This document shows, in pieces, positions 55,706 through 63,770 of a DNA stretch of 64,000 nt (the first letter of the stretch is position 1; every line of letters begins with the position of its first letter). This DNA is from Opitutales bacterium. GTDB lineage: Bacteria > Verrucomicrobiota > Verrucomicrobiia > Opitutales > Seribacteraceae. Position numbers and translations under genes: made by a program. The notes below the pieces were generated by a model that made no database searches, was not told the DNA's origin, and saw nothing but the letters and a program-made list of their open reading frames with translations. Where the stretch lies: assembly GCA_028042835.1 (NCBI GenBank), contig JAOFOL010000002.1, positions 1 through 64,000 on the forward strand, in the 5' to 3' direction.

Positions 55706-56707
55706 ATGAAAAACAAAATATTAGCCTTATTGGCGACTATTGGGATGGTTTCTTCAGTGTCTGCTGTTGAAATTAATGACAACATATCTATTAACGGTTT
55801 CATCGACGGTTCTTGGTCAAGTGTTGATACAGACAGCACAACTAATCCTGCAGATGAACGTGCTATGGGAGTCGACGAGGTTGAATTAAACTTTATCGTA
55901 ACTGCCGGTAGTGTATCTGGTGAAATACATTTAGATAACAACTGGAATGATCGCACACAAGGAGACGATGGAAACGGTATTGAGCAAGCTCATTTCACCT
56001 ATTCTTTCGAGAATGGGCTTTCCGCTCAAATCGGTCGATTTGGTACAGCAGCTGGTCTTGAAAGAGAAGATCCTGCAGGTCTATATACCTACTCACGTTC
56101 GTACAATGACGCGCGGTTTGACCTAGGAAACATTGACAATAATGTGTATCGCTTTGACGGTGTTCGTTTGGCATATGCATCCGACCAATTCTCATTGAGC
56201 GTTGCCGCATTCAACCCGACTGATGCTGTTGAGGAGACAAATTTTGCTGGGGGCTCTGAAGATGACCTAGACTACGAAATCGCAGTTGCATTTAACGGTC
56301 TTGAAAATCTTGATTTAGCTATCGGATTACATCAAAGAAATACATCGCAACCCACTGGTGGTGCTGTCGTTGACGACATTACACTGTTAAATGTTACTGC
56401 TGGTTACACATTCAATAATGTTCTTCTCTTAGGTGAATATATTAAATACGACGAAGATAACAACGCAGACCTAAGTGCTTACACACTGATCGCAGATTAC
56501 GATTTCAATGACAAAGTTGGTATCGCAGTTCGCTACAGTGAATATGAAGATGTTACCTTAGGAATTCAGGATGATATAAACAAGCTTACCTTTGCACCTA
56601 ATTATGCTATTACTGAAAGCTTAGGTACAATCCTTGAGTACAGTTCCACAGACGATGGAAATAACGATGAAGATATGTTAGCTATTGAACTTACTTACAC
56701 TTTCTAA
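55706..56707 (+). CDS. Porin-like outer membrane beta-barrel protein
   Basis: A 333-residue protein with a signal peptide (about 1-20, ending SVSA) and a mature chain of alternating beta strands that ends in the outer-membrane signature phenylalanine (LTYTF). Pieces such as GLSAQIGRFGTAAGLEREDP and FDGVRLAYASDQFSLSVAAF resemble Gram-negative porins that form diffusion channels. The mature protein is very acidic, as expected for marine porins. It has its own promoter, a repeat-bearing leader and a strong terminator, so it is probably highly expressed. The substrate is unknown. Confidence 0.85.
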   Translation: MKNKILALLATIGMVSSVSAVEINDNISINGFIDGSWSSVDTDSTTNPADERAMGVDEVELNFIVTAGSVSGEIHLDNNWNDRTQGDDGNGIEQAHFTYSFENGLSAQIGRFGTAAGLEREDPAGLYTYSRSYNDARFDLGNIDNNVYRFDGVRLAYASDQFSLSVAAFNPTDAVEETNFAGGSEDDLDYEIAVAFNGLENLDLAIGLHQRNTSQPTGGAVVDDITLLNVTAGYTFNNVLLLGEYIKYDEDNNADLSAYTLIADYDFNDKVGIAVRYSEYEDVTLGIQDDINKLTFAPNYAITESLGTILEYSSTDDGNNDEDMLAIELTYTF

Positions 56708-56732
56708 GTTTATTTCTTAAGTTAAGTTTTTT

Positions 56733-56764
56733 AAGGGTCGTCCGCATGGACGACCCTTTTTTTT
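56733..56764 (+). terminator. Rho-independent terminator after the porin-like gene
   Basis: A perfect 9-base stem (GGGTCGTCC / GGACGACCC, 56735-56756) with a GCAT loop is followed by eight T. The stem can be lengthened by two A-T pairs. It starts 26 bases after the porin stop and is the clearest intrinsic terminator in the window. Confidence 0.95.
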
Positions 56765-56862
56765 GTTTATTTTTAAAATCATAACTATAAAATTATCAAA
56801 AGAGGTTTACTTAAAATCAAATATTTCCATAAAAAATAGAAAATTAATTTCTTATACCAAAT

Positions 56863-57279
56863 ATGATTAATATTTCTGACGGATATGCCTCAATCGCAGA
56901 AACTCCGAAATTTCAATTAGGAGAGGTTGCCCAACATATAAGGTATCAATATCGAGGAGTTATTGTCGACTTTGACTCCACCTGCCAAGCACCAAATGAT
57001 TGGTACCAATCAAACCAAACTCAACCTGATCGTGAGCAACCTTGGTATCATATCTTAGTTGATGGCAATCAACAGGTTACCTATGTAGCACAATCAAATT
57101 TATCCTATGATACTTCAGGAGATCCGGTCGTACACGGTATGATCAATTTATTCTTTTCCGGTTATGATCAAGAAAACAATAAATATATCCGAAATAATAC
57201 TCCCTGGAACCCCGGCAAACCGCCTGATGCTCCACCATCCGCTCCCCCTGACTTCACACCCCCGCCACCGTCATCTTAA
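56863..57279 (+). CDS. hspQ: HspQ/YccV-like protein with proline-rich tail
   Basis: A 138-residue protein. Residues 15-100 match the HspQ (hemimethylated-DNA-binding YccV) domain: KFQLGEVAQHIRYQYRGVIV, SNQTQPDREQPWYHILVDG and TYVAQSNLSYD. In enterobacteria HspQ is a heat-shock protein that modulates Lon-dependent proteolysis. Here it carries an extra tail of about 25 residues made mostly of Pro, Ala, Ser and Asp, which E. coli HspQ (105 residues) lacks. It lies between the porin terminator and a convergent GxxExxY gene, and appears to be a single-gene unit. Confidence 0.88.
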   Translation: MINISDGYASIAETPKFQLGEVAQHIRYQYRGVIVDFDSTCQAPNDWYQSNQTQPDREQPWYHILVDGNQQVTYVAQSNLSYDTSGDPVVHGMINLFFSGYDQENNKYIRNNTPWNPGKPPDAPPSAPPDFTPPPPSS

Positions 57280-57327
57280 AAAAGAAGAACCATAAAGAAA
57301 GTGAAGTGAAGTAAGGAAACTAGGTGT

Positions 57328-57708
57328 TTAATGAAGAAAACTCTTTATACCATTTTTTAATAAAATCTCATTGAAATTGATTAACAAAGCATGATGCAAT
57401 TTAGAAATTTTCAGATAAGTAATCACTTGTGCTTCATGAATGGGATTAAGTTTATCAACACTCTTGAGTTCTAGTATCAGCTCATTTTCAATAATGAAAT
57501 CAAGTCGATAACCACATTCCAATGACATGGCTTTGTAGTGAACAGGTAAAGCAACCTGAGTTTTAAAATTTATTTTCTGTTTTGTAAGTTCATGCGAGAG
57601 GCACTTTTCGTAAGCTGATTCAAGAAGACCTGGTCCAAGTTCCCTGTGGACCTCAATGCAATAACCAATAACTTGTTTTGAAAACTTGGAAACATTGTTT
57701 TCACCCAT
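57328..57708 (-). CDS. GxxExxY family protein
   Basis: A 126-residue protein. GPGLLESAYEKCLSHEL carries the family name motif, and RLDFIIENELILELKSVDKL has the Asp...Glu-x-Lys pattern of PD-(D/E)XK nuclease folds. The end (LLINFNEILLKNGIKSFL) is also typical. These small proteins are widespread and often patchily distributed; their activity is unproven. It stands alone between hspQ and the reductase gene. The family call is firm. Confidence 0.9.
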   Translation of the reverse strand: MGENNVSKFSKQVIGYCIEVHRELGPGLLESAYEKCLSHELTKQKINFKTQVALPVHYKAMSLECGYRLDFIIENELILELKSVDKLNPIHEAQVITYLKISKLHHALLINFNEILLKNGIKSFLH

Positions 57709-57769
57709 AGGAGATCTCAGAAAGAAAAAACTTCCTTCACTTCATTATCTTCATGGTAAATATTGAACC

Positions 57770-58906
57770 TCAATAAACATCCTTCAGGTAGCGTCTTTCC
57801 TTCTGTAACGCTTTAACCCAACTACCTGCATCTTCCTCATTCATCGCACCTTCCTCTTGAGCTATTGTTCGCAAAGCCTGATCCACATCCTTAGCCATGC
57901 GGGAAGCATCTCCACAGACATAAAATACTGCCCCATCATTCAACCAACTCCATAGTTGATAGCCTTTTTCGATCATTTTATGCTGAACATATACTTTTTC
58001 GTTCTGATCCCGGGACCAAGCGAGGCCTAATTCGTTCAAAATTCCATCCTTTTGATAAGATTCCCACTCATCACCATACAAATAATCAGTCTTTTGACTA
58101 CGATCCCCAAAAAAGAGCCAGTTCTTACCCGATGCACCTGTAGCCTTACGTTCCTCAATAAACGCACGAAAAGGAGCGATTCCAGTACCTGGCCCAACCA
58201 TAATGATAGGAGTCGAAGAATCTTCAGGTAATTTAAAGTTTTTATTTGGATGCAGATAACAGGGTATGCTATCCCCTACCCGTTCCGCTAAGTAAGAGGA
58301 GCAAACCCCTTTTCGCTCACGGCCATGTCCAACATAGTTGACCACAGCAACAGTCAGGTGAACTTCTTCCGGGTGTGCTGACAAGCTTGAGGCGATCGAA
58401 TATAATCGTGGTGGCATGGGACGCAATAAACCCACAAAATCCTGAGCACTTATCCCTGAATGAGGAAATTCAAGAAATAGATCAATCAACTCCCTACCCC
58501 ACATATAATCAACCAAACTGTCCTTATTTGCGATCTGCAGGAGATCATTTAGCTTATCGGACTGTGCGAATTCATTGAATTTCTTTATTTGAATTTTACT
58601 CAGGACCGTACAGGCAAGACGGTTTATTAAGGCATCTTTTAATGTTATATCGTCCTCTCCAACCTGCACCTGTTCGCTACCGGTTAACCCTACTGCCGCA
58701 AGTAGATCTTCTACCACCTCTTCGCAATTGGTTGGTAAAACTCCAAGGGAATCCCCTGGCAAATACTCTAATTCACTGCCTTTGAGGGATAGTTCAAAAT
58801 GTCTTGTCTCTTTGTCTGAGCCTTCAGTCATTAACCGATTAACCAAGAGTTCGGAAGCGTACGGGTTTGATTTTGACGGAGCGTGAGGATCGGAAGGCGT
58901 GGACAT
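57770..58906 (-). CDS. CysJ-type FAD/NADPH reductase lacking the flavodoxin domain
   Basis: About 378 residues from the ATG at 58906 (MSTPSDPHAPS); an upstream in-frame start adds unconserved residues. It contains the FAD-binding part with PRLYSIASS and KGVCSSYLAE, and the NADP part with MVGPGTGIAPFRAFIEER, FFGDRSQKTDYLYGDEW and FYVCGDASRMAKDVDQAL. The end KERRYLKDVY matches the terminal Tyr of CysJ and cytochrome P450 reductases. The N-terminal flavodoxin (FMN) domain of CysJ is missing. It may feed electrons to a sulfite reductase through another carrier, or directly. No cysI is in the window. Confidence 0.88.
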   Translation of the reverse strand: MSTPSDPHAPSKSNPYASELLVNRLMTEGSDKETRHFELSLKGSELEYLPGDSLGVLPTNCEEVVEDLLAAVGLTGSEQVQVGEDDITLKDALINRLACTVLSKIQIKKFNEFAQSDKLNDLLQIANKDSLVDYMWGRELIDLFLEFPHSGISAQDFVGLLRPMPPRLYSIASSLSAHPEEVHLTVAVVNYVGHGRERKGVCSSYLAERVGDSIPCYLHPNKNFKLPEDSSTPIIMVGPGTGIAPFRAFIEERKATGASGKNWLFFGDRSQKTDYLYGDEWESYQKDGILNELGLAWSRDQNEKVYVQHKMIEKGYQLWSWLNDGAVFYVCGDASRMAKDVDQALRTIAQEEGAMNEEDAGSWVKALQKERRYLKDVY

Positions 58907-59014
58907 AGGCAGTATGTTTTTATTTGTTGTGACAAATGTACTCCAGGAATCCAAGCGAAATTAATCACCTTTTATCAATTTGCTTCCTTTTTCTTATTCC
59001 TGTAACGAAGAAAA

Positions 59015-59293
59015 ATGTCGTGGTTGGAAAAAATTTCTTCAAAGGAAGCAAAAATCTGGGAAAATGTAATGCTTGAGCATGCTTTTGATTGTGAAGATTG
59101 GGGTAGTGCAAGAAAAAGCCTCCTTGATTTATTGCAAAAGGATTCTCTGGCTGCATCCGAAGATTCTATTCGTTCCTATATTTCCTGCTCCGCAGAATCG
59201 ATTGGTTCTGTACACCCACTACCCGAATTAAAAGATATAGTGGAAGAATTTTATCAAAAATACGGGATGGAAAATACCGATCCTCTATCTTAG
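59015..59293 (+). CDS. Small hypothetical protein
   Basis: A 92-residue acidic, helical protein (MSWLEKISSKEAKIWENVML and onward) with three cysteines and no signal peptide or membrane segment. It is divergent from the CysJ-like gene and converges on the DAHP synthase gene, with a 12-base gap. I recognise no family. The good ATG start and amphipathic composition favour coding. Confidence 0.5.
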   Translation: MSWLEKISSKEAKIWENVMLEHAFDCEDWGSARKSLLDLLQKDSLAASEDSIRSYISCSAESIGSVHPLPELKDIVEEFYQKYGMENTDPLS

Positions 59294-59305
59294 TAAAAAT
59301 CTACC

Positions 59306-60343
59306 CTAAGGTCGATAGCGTTGCTTCCAAATCGCCCCGCATCCCTCGATAATCTCTTTCATTTTCTCAGGTCTTACTGCCTGCTTGGGGTCATCTCCAA
59401 TGCCTTTTGATGGATCAATATGAGACTCAATACATAATCCATCGGCTCCATATGCAATCGATGCTAAGGAACATGCCATGACATACTCAGCATGTCCCAC
59501 ACTATGGGAAGGGTCCACAACCACTGGTGCCCAGGTTTTACTCTTGAGTAAGGGGGATATGGATTCATCGGGTTGATTTCGATATCCATCCAATGCGGGG
59601 GTGGTTCCCCTAGGACATAGCATAACATTGGGGTTTCCTTCTGCCACAATGTATTCAGCCGCAGCGATAAATTCATTGGGAGATGCTACATGTCGACCCC
59701 TTTTAAGTAATACTGCTGATTCGGTTCCGGCAGACAGTCGACCAATTTCTTTGAGTAATGAATAATTAAGTGCATTTCGAGTACCCACCTGTAAAATGTC
59801 CACCTTGGCCTCTAGAGCCAACTTTAACTGTTCTAAATCCATTACTTCAATATCGATAGGCAAACCGGTTTCTTCGCGGGCCTGAAGGATTATATCGAGC
59901 GATTTATTATCCCCTTGATAGGAGTATGGGTTGGTTCTTGGTTTCCAGACTCCTCCACGAAGACCCTGCACCCCAACTTCCTTAAGTGCATGGGCAGTTT
60001 CAATAAACAGATTTGGATTGGCAGGGTCGATTGTGCATGGACCGCCGATAATAAAGGGTACATCTTTTCCAACCTCAACATTTCCGATTTTCACAAGATG
60101 ATCAGCCAGGGCTGACCTTCGATCCATTAATTTGTATGATGATTCGATACGGTCGACTTTGCGTATGAAGGAAAGTCCAGCGATTCGTTTAAACATAACT
60201 TCCTGAGTTTCATCACCAAGAATTGCATACACGCAACGATTTTGGCCTTGAATTTCGAGGATGGTACACTCGGAATCAGAAGCAATCTTTTCAACTTGTT
60301 TCAGCTCATCTGCTGAAAGCTTATCTTTTTTTGGAATAATCAT
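59306..60343 (-). CDS. aroF: 3-deoxy-7-phosphoheptulonate synthase
   Basis: DAHP synthase makes the first intermediate of the shikimate pathway from phosphoenolpyruvate and erythrose 4-phosphate. The 345-residue chain has an N-terminal ACT-like ferredoxin-fold domain (1-75) as in Thermotoga and many type I-beta enzymes, then the barrel: IIGGPCTIDP, GGVWKPRTNPYSYQG, DILQVGTRNALNY, LLKRGRHVASPNE, CPRGTTP, and VVVDPSHSVGHAEYV. RHVASPNEF and CPRGTTPALDGYRN are unusual variants of conserved loops, but the key Arg, Lys, His and Cys residues are there. The N-terminal domain suggests feedback control by an aromatic amino acid. Confidence 0.92.
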   Translation of the reverse strand: MIIPKKDKLSADELKQVEKIASDSECTILEIQGQNRCVYAILGDETQEVMFKRIAGLSFIRKVDRIESSYKLMDRRSALADHLVKIGNVEVGKDVPFIIGGPCTIDPANPNLFIETAHALKEVGVQGLRGGVWKPRTNPYSYQGDNKSLDIILQAREETGLPIDIEVMDLEQLKLALEAKVDILQVGTRNALNYSLLKEIGRLSAGTESAVLLKRGRHVASPNEFIAAAEYIVAEGNPNVMLCPRGTTPALDGYRNQPDESISPLLKSKTWAPVVVDPSHSVGHAEYVMACSLASIAYGADGLCIESHIDPSKGIGDDPKQAVRPEKMKEIIEGCGAIWKQRYRP

Positions 60344-60414
60344 GCAAATCCTGCTCTTTCATTTATTTAAAAGTTTGGCAATGTATTCTTTCAAAAGAGA
60401 CCTGTTAAATTGAT

Positions 60415-61287
60415 TTGCCCAAACTAAAAAACAAAGCTTTTCTAGGGATTGTGTACTCAATATCTTATAAATTTTTATTTTCACTCGCTTTCGTTTGTTA
60501 CTTTCCTTCGGCAATCCAGAGCAAGACACTCTCAGAGAAAGAAAAACCTTTATTTCTTAGCAACCTGAATATCGAAGGTCTTAATGTTATAAAAATTAAA
60601 CCCGGGAAATTTACTATGGGTGCCCCGAAGATGGCGCCCAGAGCAGAACCTTTTGAAGGACTACGAACAGTTGAAATAACAAAAACTTTTTATTTAGCTG
60701 AAACCGAAGTTACCCAAGCGATGTGGAGCAGGCATATGAAAGTTAATCCAAGCCGTTTTCAAAGCCCATCCTTACCGGTAGAAGGAATAACTTGGCAGGA
60801 AGCCATGGAATTTTGTAATGAGCTAAACCTTAAAAAAGATCAGTTTGATCTCCCCAATAAAATGATTTTTCGCCTGCCAAGCGAAGCGGAATGGGAGTAT
60901 GCCGCACGAGCCAGTTCAAAAACAACATTCTTTTTTGGCGAAGATTCAGAAAAGCTTACCAATTATGCATGGATAACAGATAATTCTGAAGGTTCTTCAA
61001 AATCGGTGGGATTGTTATCTCCGAATAAATGGGGGCTACTTGATATTTATGGCAATGTAAGAGAATGGTGTTTGGACGGATATGGTCCCCGTCCGAGTGG
61101 TACTTTGATTGATCCCATGCTATCATGGCAGAATATGGACAAAGTAACCCGAGGAGGAAGTTGGGATTCCTGTGAAGCCTGTTGCAAGACCGCAAAACGT
61201 ATGAATTATGGTAAAGGTTACCAATCAAGCGATATTGGTTTTCGCTTGGCAATTGGTTACCCATTTCCTGAAATGATTGAAAAATGA
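60415..61287 (+). CDS. Exported FGE/SUMF1-like domain protein
   Basis: A 290-residue protein with a hydrophobic export signal (about 15-36) and TTG as the apparent start. Residues 55-285 are a formylglycine-generating-enzyme-type (C-type-lectin-like) domain: PGKFTMGAP, LAETEVTQAMWSRHM, RLPSEAEWEYAAR, GLLDIYGNVREWCLDGYG and TRGGSWDSCEACCK. The first active-site cysteine of true FGE is not in place (Ser, with Cys one residue later), so it is probably not a sulfatase activator. Its stop overlaps the start of the MORN-like lipoprotein gene by four bases (ATGA). Confidence 0.85.
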   Translation: MPKLKNKAFLGIVYSISYKFLFSLAFVCYFPSAIQSKTLSEKEKPLFLSNLNIEGLNVIKIKPGKFTMGAPKMAPRAEPFEGLRTVEITKTFYLAETEVTQAMWSRHMKVNPSRFQSPSLPVEGITWQEAMEFCNELNLKKDQFDLPNKMIFRLPSEAEWEYAARASSKTTFFFGEDSEKLTNYAWITDNSEGSSKSVGLLSPNKWGLLDIYGNVREWCLDGYGPRPSGTLIDPMLSWQNMDKVTRGGSWDSCEACCKTAKRMNYGKGYQSSDIGFRLAIGYPFPEMIEK

Positions 61288-62141
61288 AAACTTTAATAAA
61301 CTTACATGCTTTTAGTTTTATTACTACTCTGCTAATTTTTCTTAGCAGTTGTGAAAGATCCCAAGATGACATTCCTGCTGAAGCCATGCAGGGCATCGCC
61401 CTTAAAGACATGCTTGAAGAAGAGGAATACTGGGAAGGAAACAAATTGGAATATAAAGATAATTTCTTCATCAATGACAAAAATCTTTTCACCAAAACTG
61501 ACTCCAACCAAACTTATTCGGGCGTGGTAAAAGTTCGTTCACGAAAAGGAACCATTGCTATGCTTGAAAGTTACTCCTCAGGTATGAAAGATGGAGACTT
61601 TTTTGAATACCACGACAACGGGAAGCTTAAATCCAAAAAACAGTACAAAATGGATACGCGGCATGGTTATTTCTTCCAATGGCTTAACGATGGTACTATT
61701 TACTCCAGAAAATACTTCCAGGATGATCTCGAAGATTTTGGCCGTTTCGAAGATGAAGGAATATCGACCTCCGGAAAAAGCATGGCAGCCCTCGAACTCG
61801 CCAAATGGGAAGGTACTGCTTCAGATTTTTATTTTAAATTTGCTGGAGATCCCAAACGAGGAGGATTAGTGCATATTCGGGAAACAGAAGAATTGTATGA
61901 TGGAAATGTCACTGCCCTTGATAACAAAGGTAATAAAGAAGCTATGCTACGCTACCGTAAAGGGAAATATCATGGAACCATATCCAAGTGGGACGAAAAA
62001 GGTAACCTTTCGGAAGAAGCAGAATATGATCGAGGTATTCTCGTAGCTTTTACCATCAAAAACGGTAAACCTTTTGACCCGAGCCAAGTGATCGATATCT
62101 CCGATGATCCAAGCATGATTGATATGCTTTTTGGGGATTAA
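61284..62141 (+). CDS. MORN-like repeat lipoprotein
   Basis: A 285-residue protein with a lipoprotein signal (lipobox LSSC, cysteine at about 23). The mature part has several YwqK/MORN-like repeats, for example SGMKDGDFFEYHDNGKLKSK, DTRHGYFFQWLNDGTIYSRK and YRKGKYHGTISKWDEKGNLS. Such repeats occur in envelope proteins of Bacteroidota and Verrucomicrobia with no known enzymatic role. The four-base overlap with the FGE-like gene implies coupled translation and a shared job in the envelope. Confidence 0.82.
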   Translation: MKTLINLHAFSFITTLLIFLSSCERSQDDIPAEAMQGIALKDMLEEEEYWEGNKLEYKDNFFINDKNLFTKTDSNQTYSGVVKVRSRKGTIAMLESYSSGMKDGDFFEYHDNGKLKSKKQYKMDTRHGYFFQWLNDGTIYSRKYFQDDLEDFGRFEDEGISTSGKSMAALELAKWEGTASDFYFKFAGDPKRGGLVHIRETEELYDGNVTALDNKGNKEAMLRYRKGKYHGTISKWDEKGNLSEEAEYDRGILVAFTIKNGKPFDPSQVIDISDDPSMIDMLFGD

Positions 62142-62284
62142 ATCTCCATGCTATTGGCACGACAGGTGCTTTATTTGAGTGTATTACGAAGCAATCATTT
62201 GACAGTGAACCTGACTCTTTGTTCAAAATACAAAACAATTTGTCGTGCGGTAGCTATGTTTAAAAAACTTGGTAGATTATAAAA

Positions 62285-63640
62285 TTACTGATCATCCAAT
62301 CCGAACTGTTTAATTTTATTCCGAAGAGTTCTTACATTCAATCCAAGCTTTTTGGCTGCATGCGTTCGATTTCCATCGCAGGAGTCTAAAACTTTCTCAA
62401 TGTGCTTTCTTTCAACATCTTCCATTAATTCATCAGCCCCAGGAACCTCTGTTGTAACTTTAATAGATAAAGTATTCTGCCTTATACCGAGTAAGTCAGC
62501 ATTAATCTCACTTCCTGAATCAGCTAATATTACCGCCCTTTCGACAGCATTCTCTAACTCTCTTACATTACCAGGCCATCCATGAGCAAGAATTGCATTC
62601 TTACAATTCTTAGAAAATTCAATTTTCTCAATTCCATGCCTTCTCGCATGACGAGACAAGAAAGTATCAGCCAACAACAAAATATCTTCTCCCCGCTCAC
62701 GCAAAGCAGGCACTGCAATCGGAAATACATTCAATCGATAATACAAATCTTCCCGAAAATTTCCCTTTTCCACTTCTTCCAACAAATTTCTATTGGTAGT
62801 GGCTAATACCCTGACTTTAACCTCAATGGTTTTATTTCCTCCTACCCTTTCAAATTCTTTTTCCTGCAGTACACGTAAAAGTTTAGCCTGCAAAGAAGGT
62901 GCAATCTCACTAATTTCATCCAAAAGAATAGTTCCCCCATCCGCCAATTCAAAGCGTCCCTCTCTCCTATCGGTTGCACCAGTAAAAGCACCCTTTTCGT
63001 GCCCAAAAAACTCGCTCTCCATCAAAGTCTCCGAAATCGCGGCACAATTTACCCGGATGTACGGTTGCTTGGAAAGCATACTGTTACGGTACAATTCCCG
63101 TGCAACTAATTCCTTACCAGTACCGTTCTCACCAGTTATCAAAACAGTAGCTTCTGTTTTGGCTACTTTATCAACCAAGGTCTTAAGCCTATCGATCGGC
63201 TTACTCTCTCCAACAATATCTGAAGAACGAGTATCACTCTCCTCCACATAGTACTTCGTTACTCGCCGCATTTTATCAAATGATGCAACCTTATCGACCA
63301 CCACTTCAATTTGATCAAATGAAAATGGCTTCACCACATAATCAAACGCCCCCATTTGCATACAGGAAACAGCCGACTCGACAGAACCATATCCCGTCAT
63401 CATTACCACCATCGGTCCATCTGTTTTCGCCATAATCTCTTCCAGAAGATCAGTACCTTCTCCATCAGGAAGTCGTAAATCCAAAAAGACCAAATCAAAT
63501 GAATCCCTAGTCAAAATCTTTCGTGCTCCTTTTAAATCTCCTGTAGATGCAACCGAATACCTTTTGTTCCGCAACTGCGTTTCCAACGCCTTACGTATCA
63601 TCATCTCATCATCCACCACCACTATTTTCTCGATTGCCAC
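62285..63640 (-). CDS. NtrC-family sigma-54-dependent response regulator
   Basis: About 451 residues from the GTG at 63640 (read as Met, then AIEKIVVVDDEMM); the frame is open 22 codons further, but those are not conserved. A receiver domain (Asp10, Asp11, phospho-acceptor Asp54 in FLDLRLPDG, and KPFS) is followed by an AAA+ domain with GENGTGKELVA, the sigma-54 contact loop EKGAFTGATDRR and GGTILLDEIS, then a Fis-type HTH (NRTHAAKKLGLNVRTLRNKI). It should activate sigma-54 promoters when phosphorylated. No partner kinase is adjacent, so it is an orphan within this window. Confidence 0.94.
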   Translation of the reverse strand: MAIEKIVVVDDEMMIRKALETQLRNKRYSVASTGDLKGARKILTRDSFDLVFLDLRLPDGEGTDLLEEIMAKTDGPMVVMMTGYGSVESAVSCMQMGAFDYVVKPFSFDQIEVVVDKVASFDKMRRVTKYYVEESDTRSSDIVGESKPIDRLKTLVDKVAKTEATVLITGENGTGKELVARELYRNSMLSKQPYIRVNCAAISETLMESEFFGHEKGAFTGATDRREGRFELADGGTILLDEISEIAPSLQAKLLRVLQEKEFERVGGNKTIEVKVRVLATTNRNLLEEVEKGNFREDLYYRLNVFPIAVPALRERGEDILLLADTFLSRHARRHGIEKIEFSKNCKNAILAHGWPGNVRELENAVERAVILADSGSEINADLLGIRQNTLSIKVTTEVPGADELMEDVERKHIEKVLDSCDGNRTHAAKKLGLNVRTLRNKIKQFGLDDQ

Positions 63641-63770
63641 GCATAATCCTAAAACTAAATTCGATCGATATGTCGAACAATATTTATGTAAACAAGAAAC
63701 TGACAACTGCTACCAAATTAAAAGAGCATTTCGCAATGTACAGTATTTTTATTTAATGTTAATATAAGAT

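Noticed and set aside
57280-57769. GxxExxY gene as part of a mobile element
   Set aside because: Short similar purine-rich stretches flank it, but they are not true repeats and no recombinase is present.
60415-61287. True formylglycine-generating enzyme
   Set aside because: The first active-site cysteine is replaced by Ser and no sulfatase gene is nearby; only the fold is supported.
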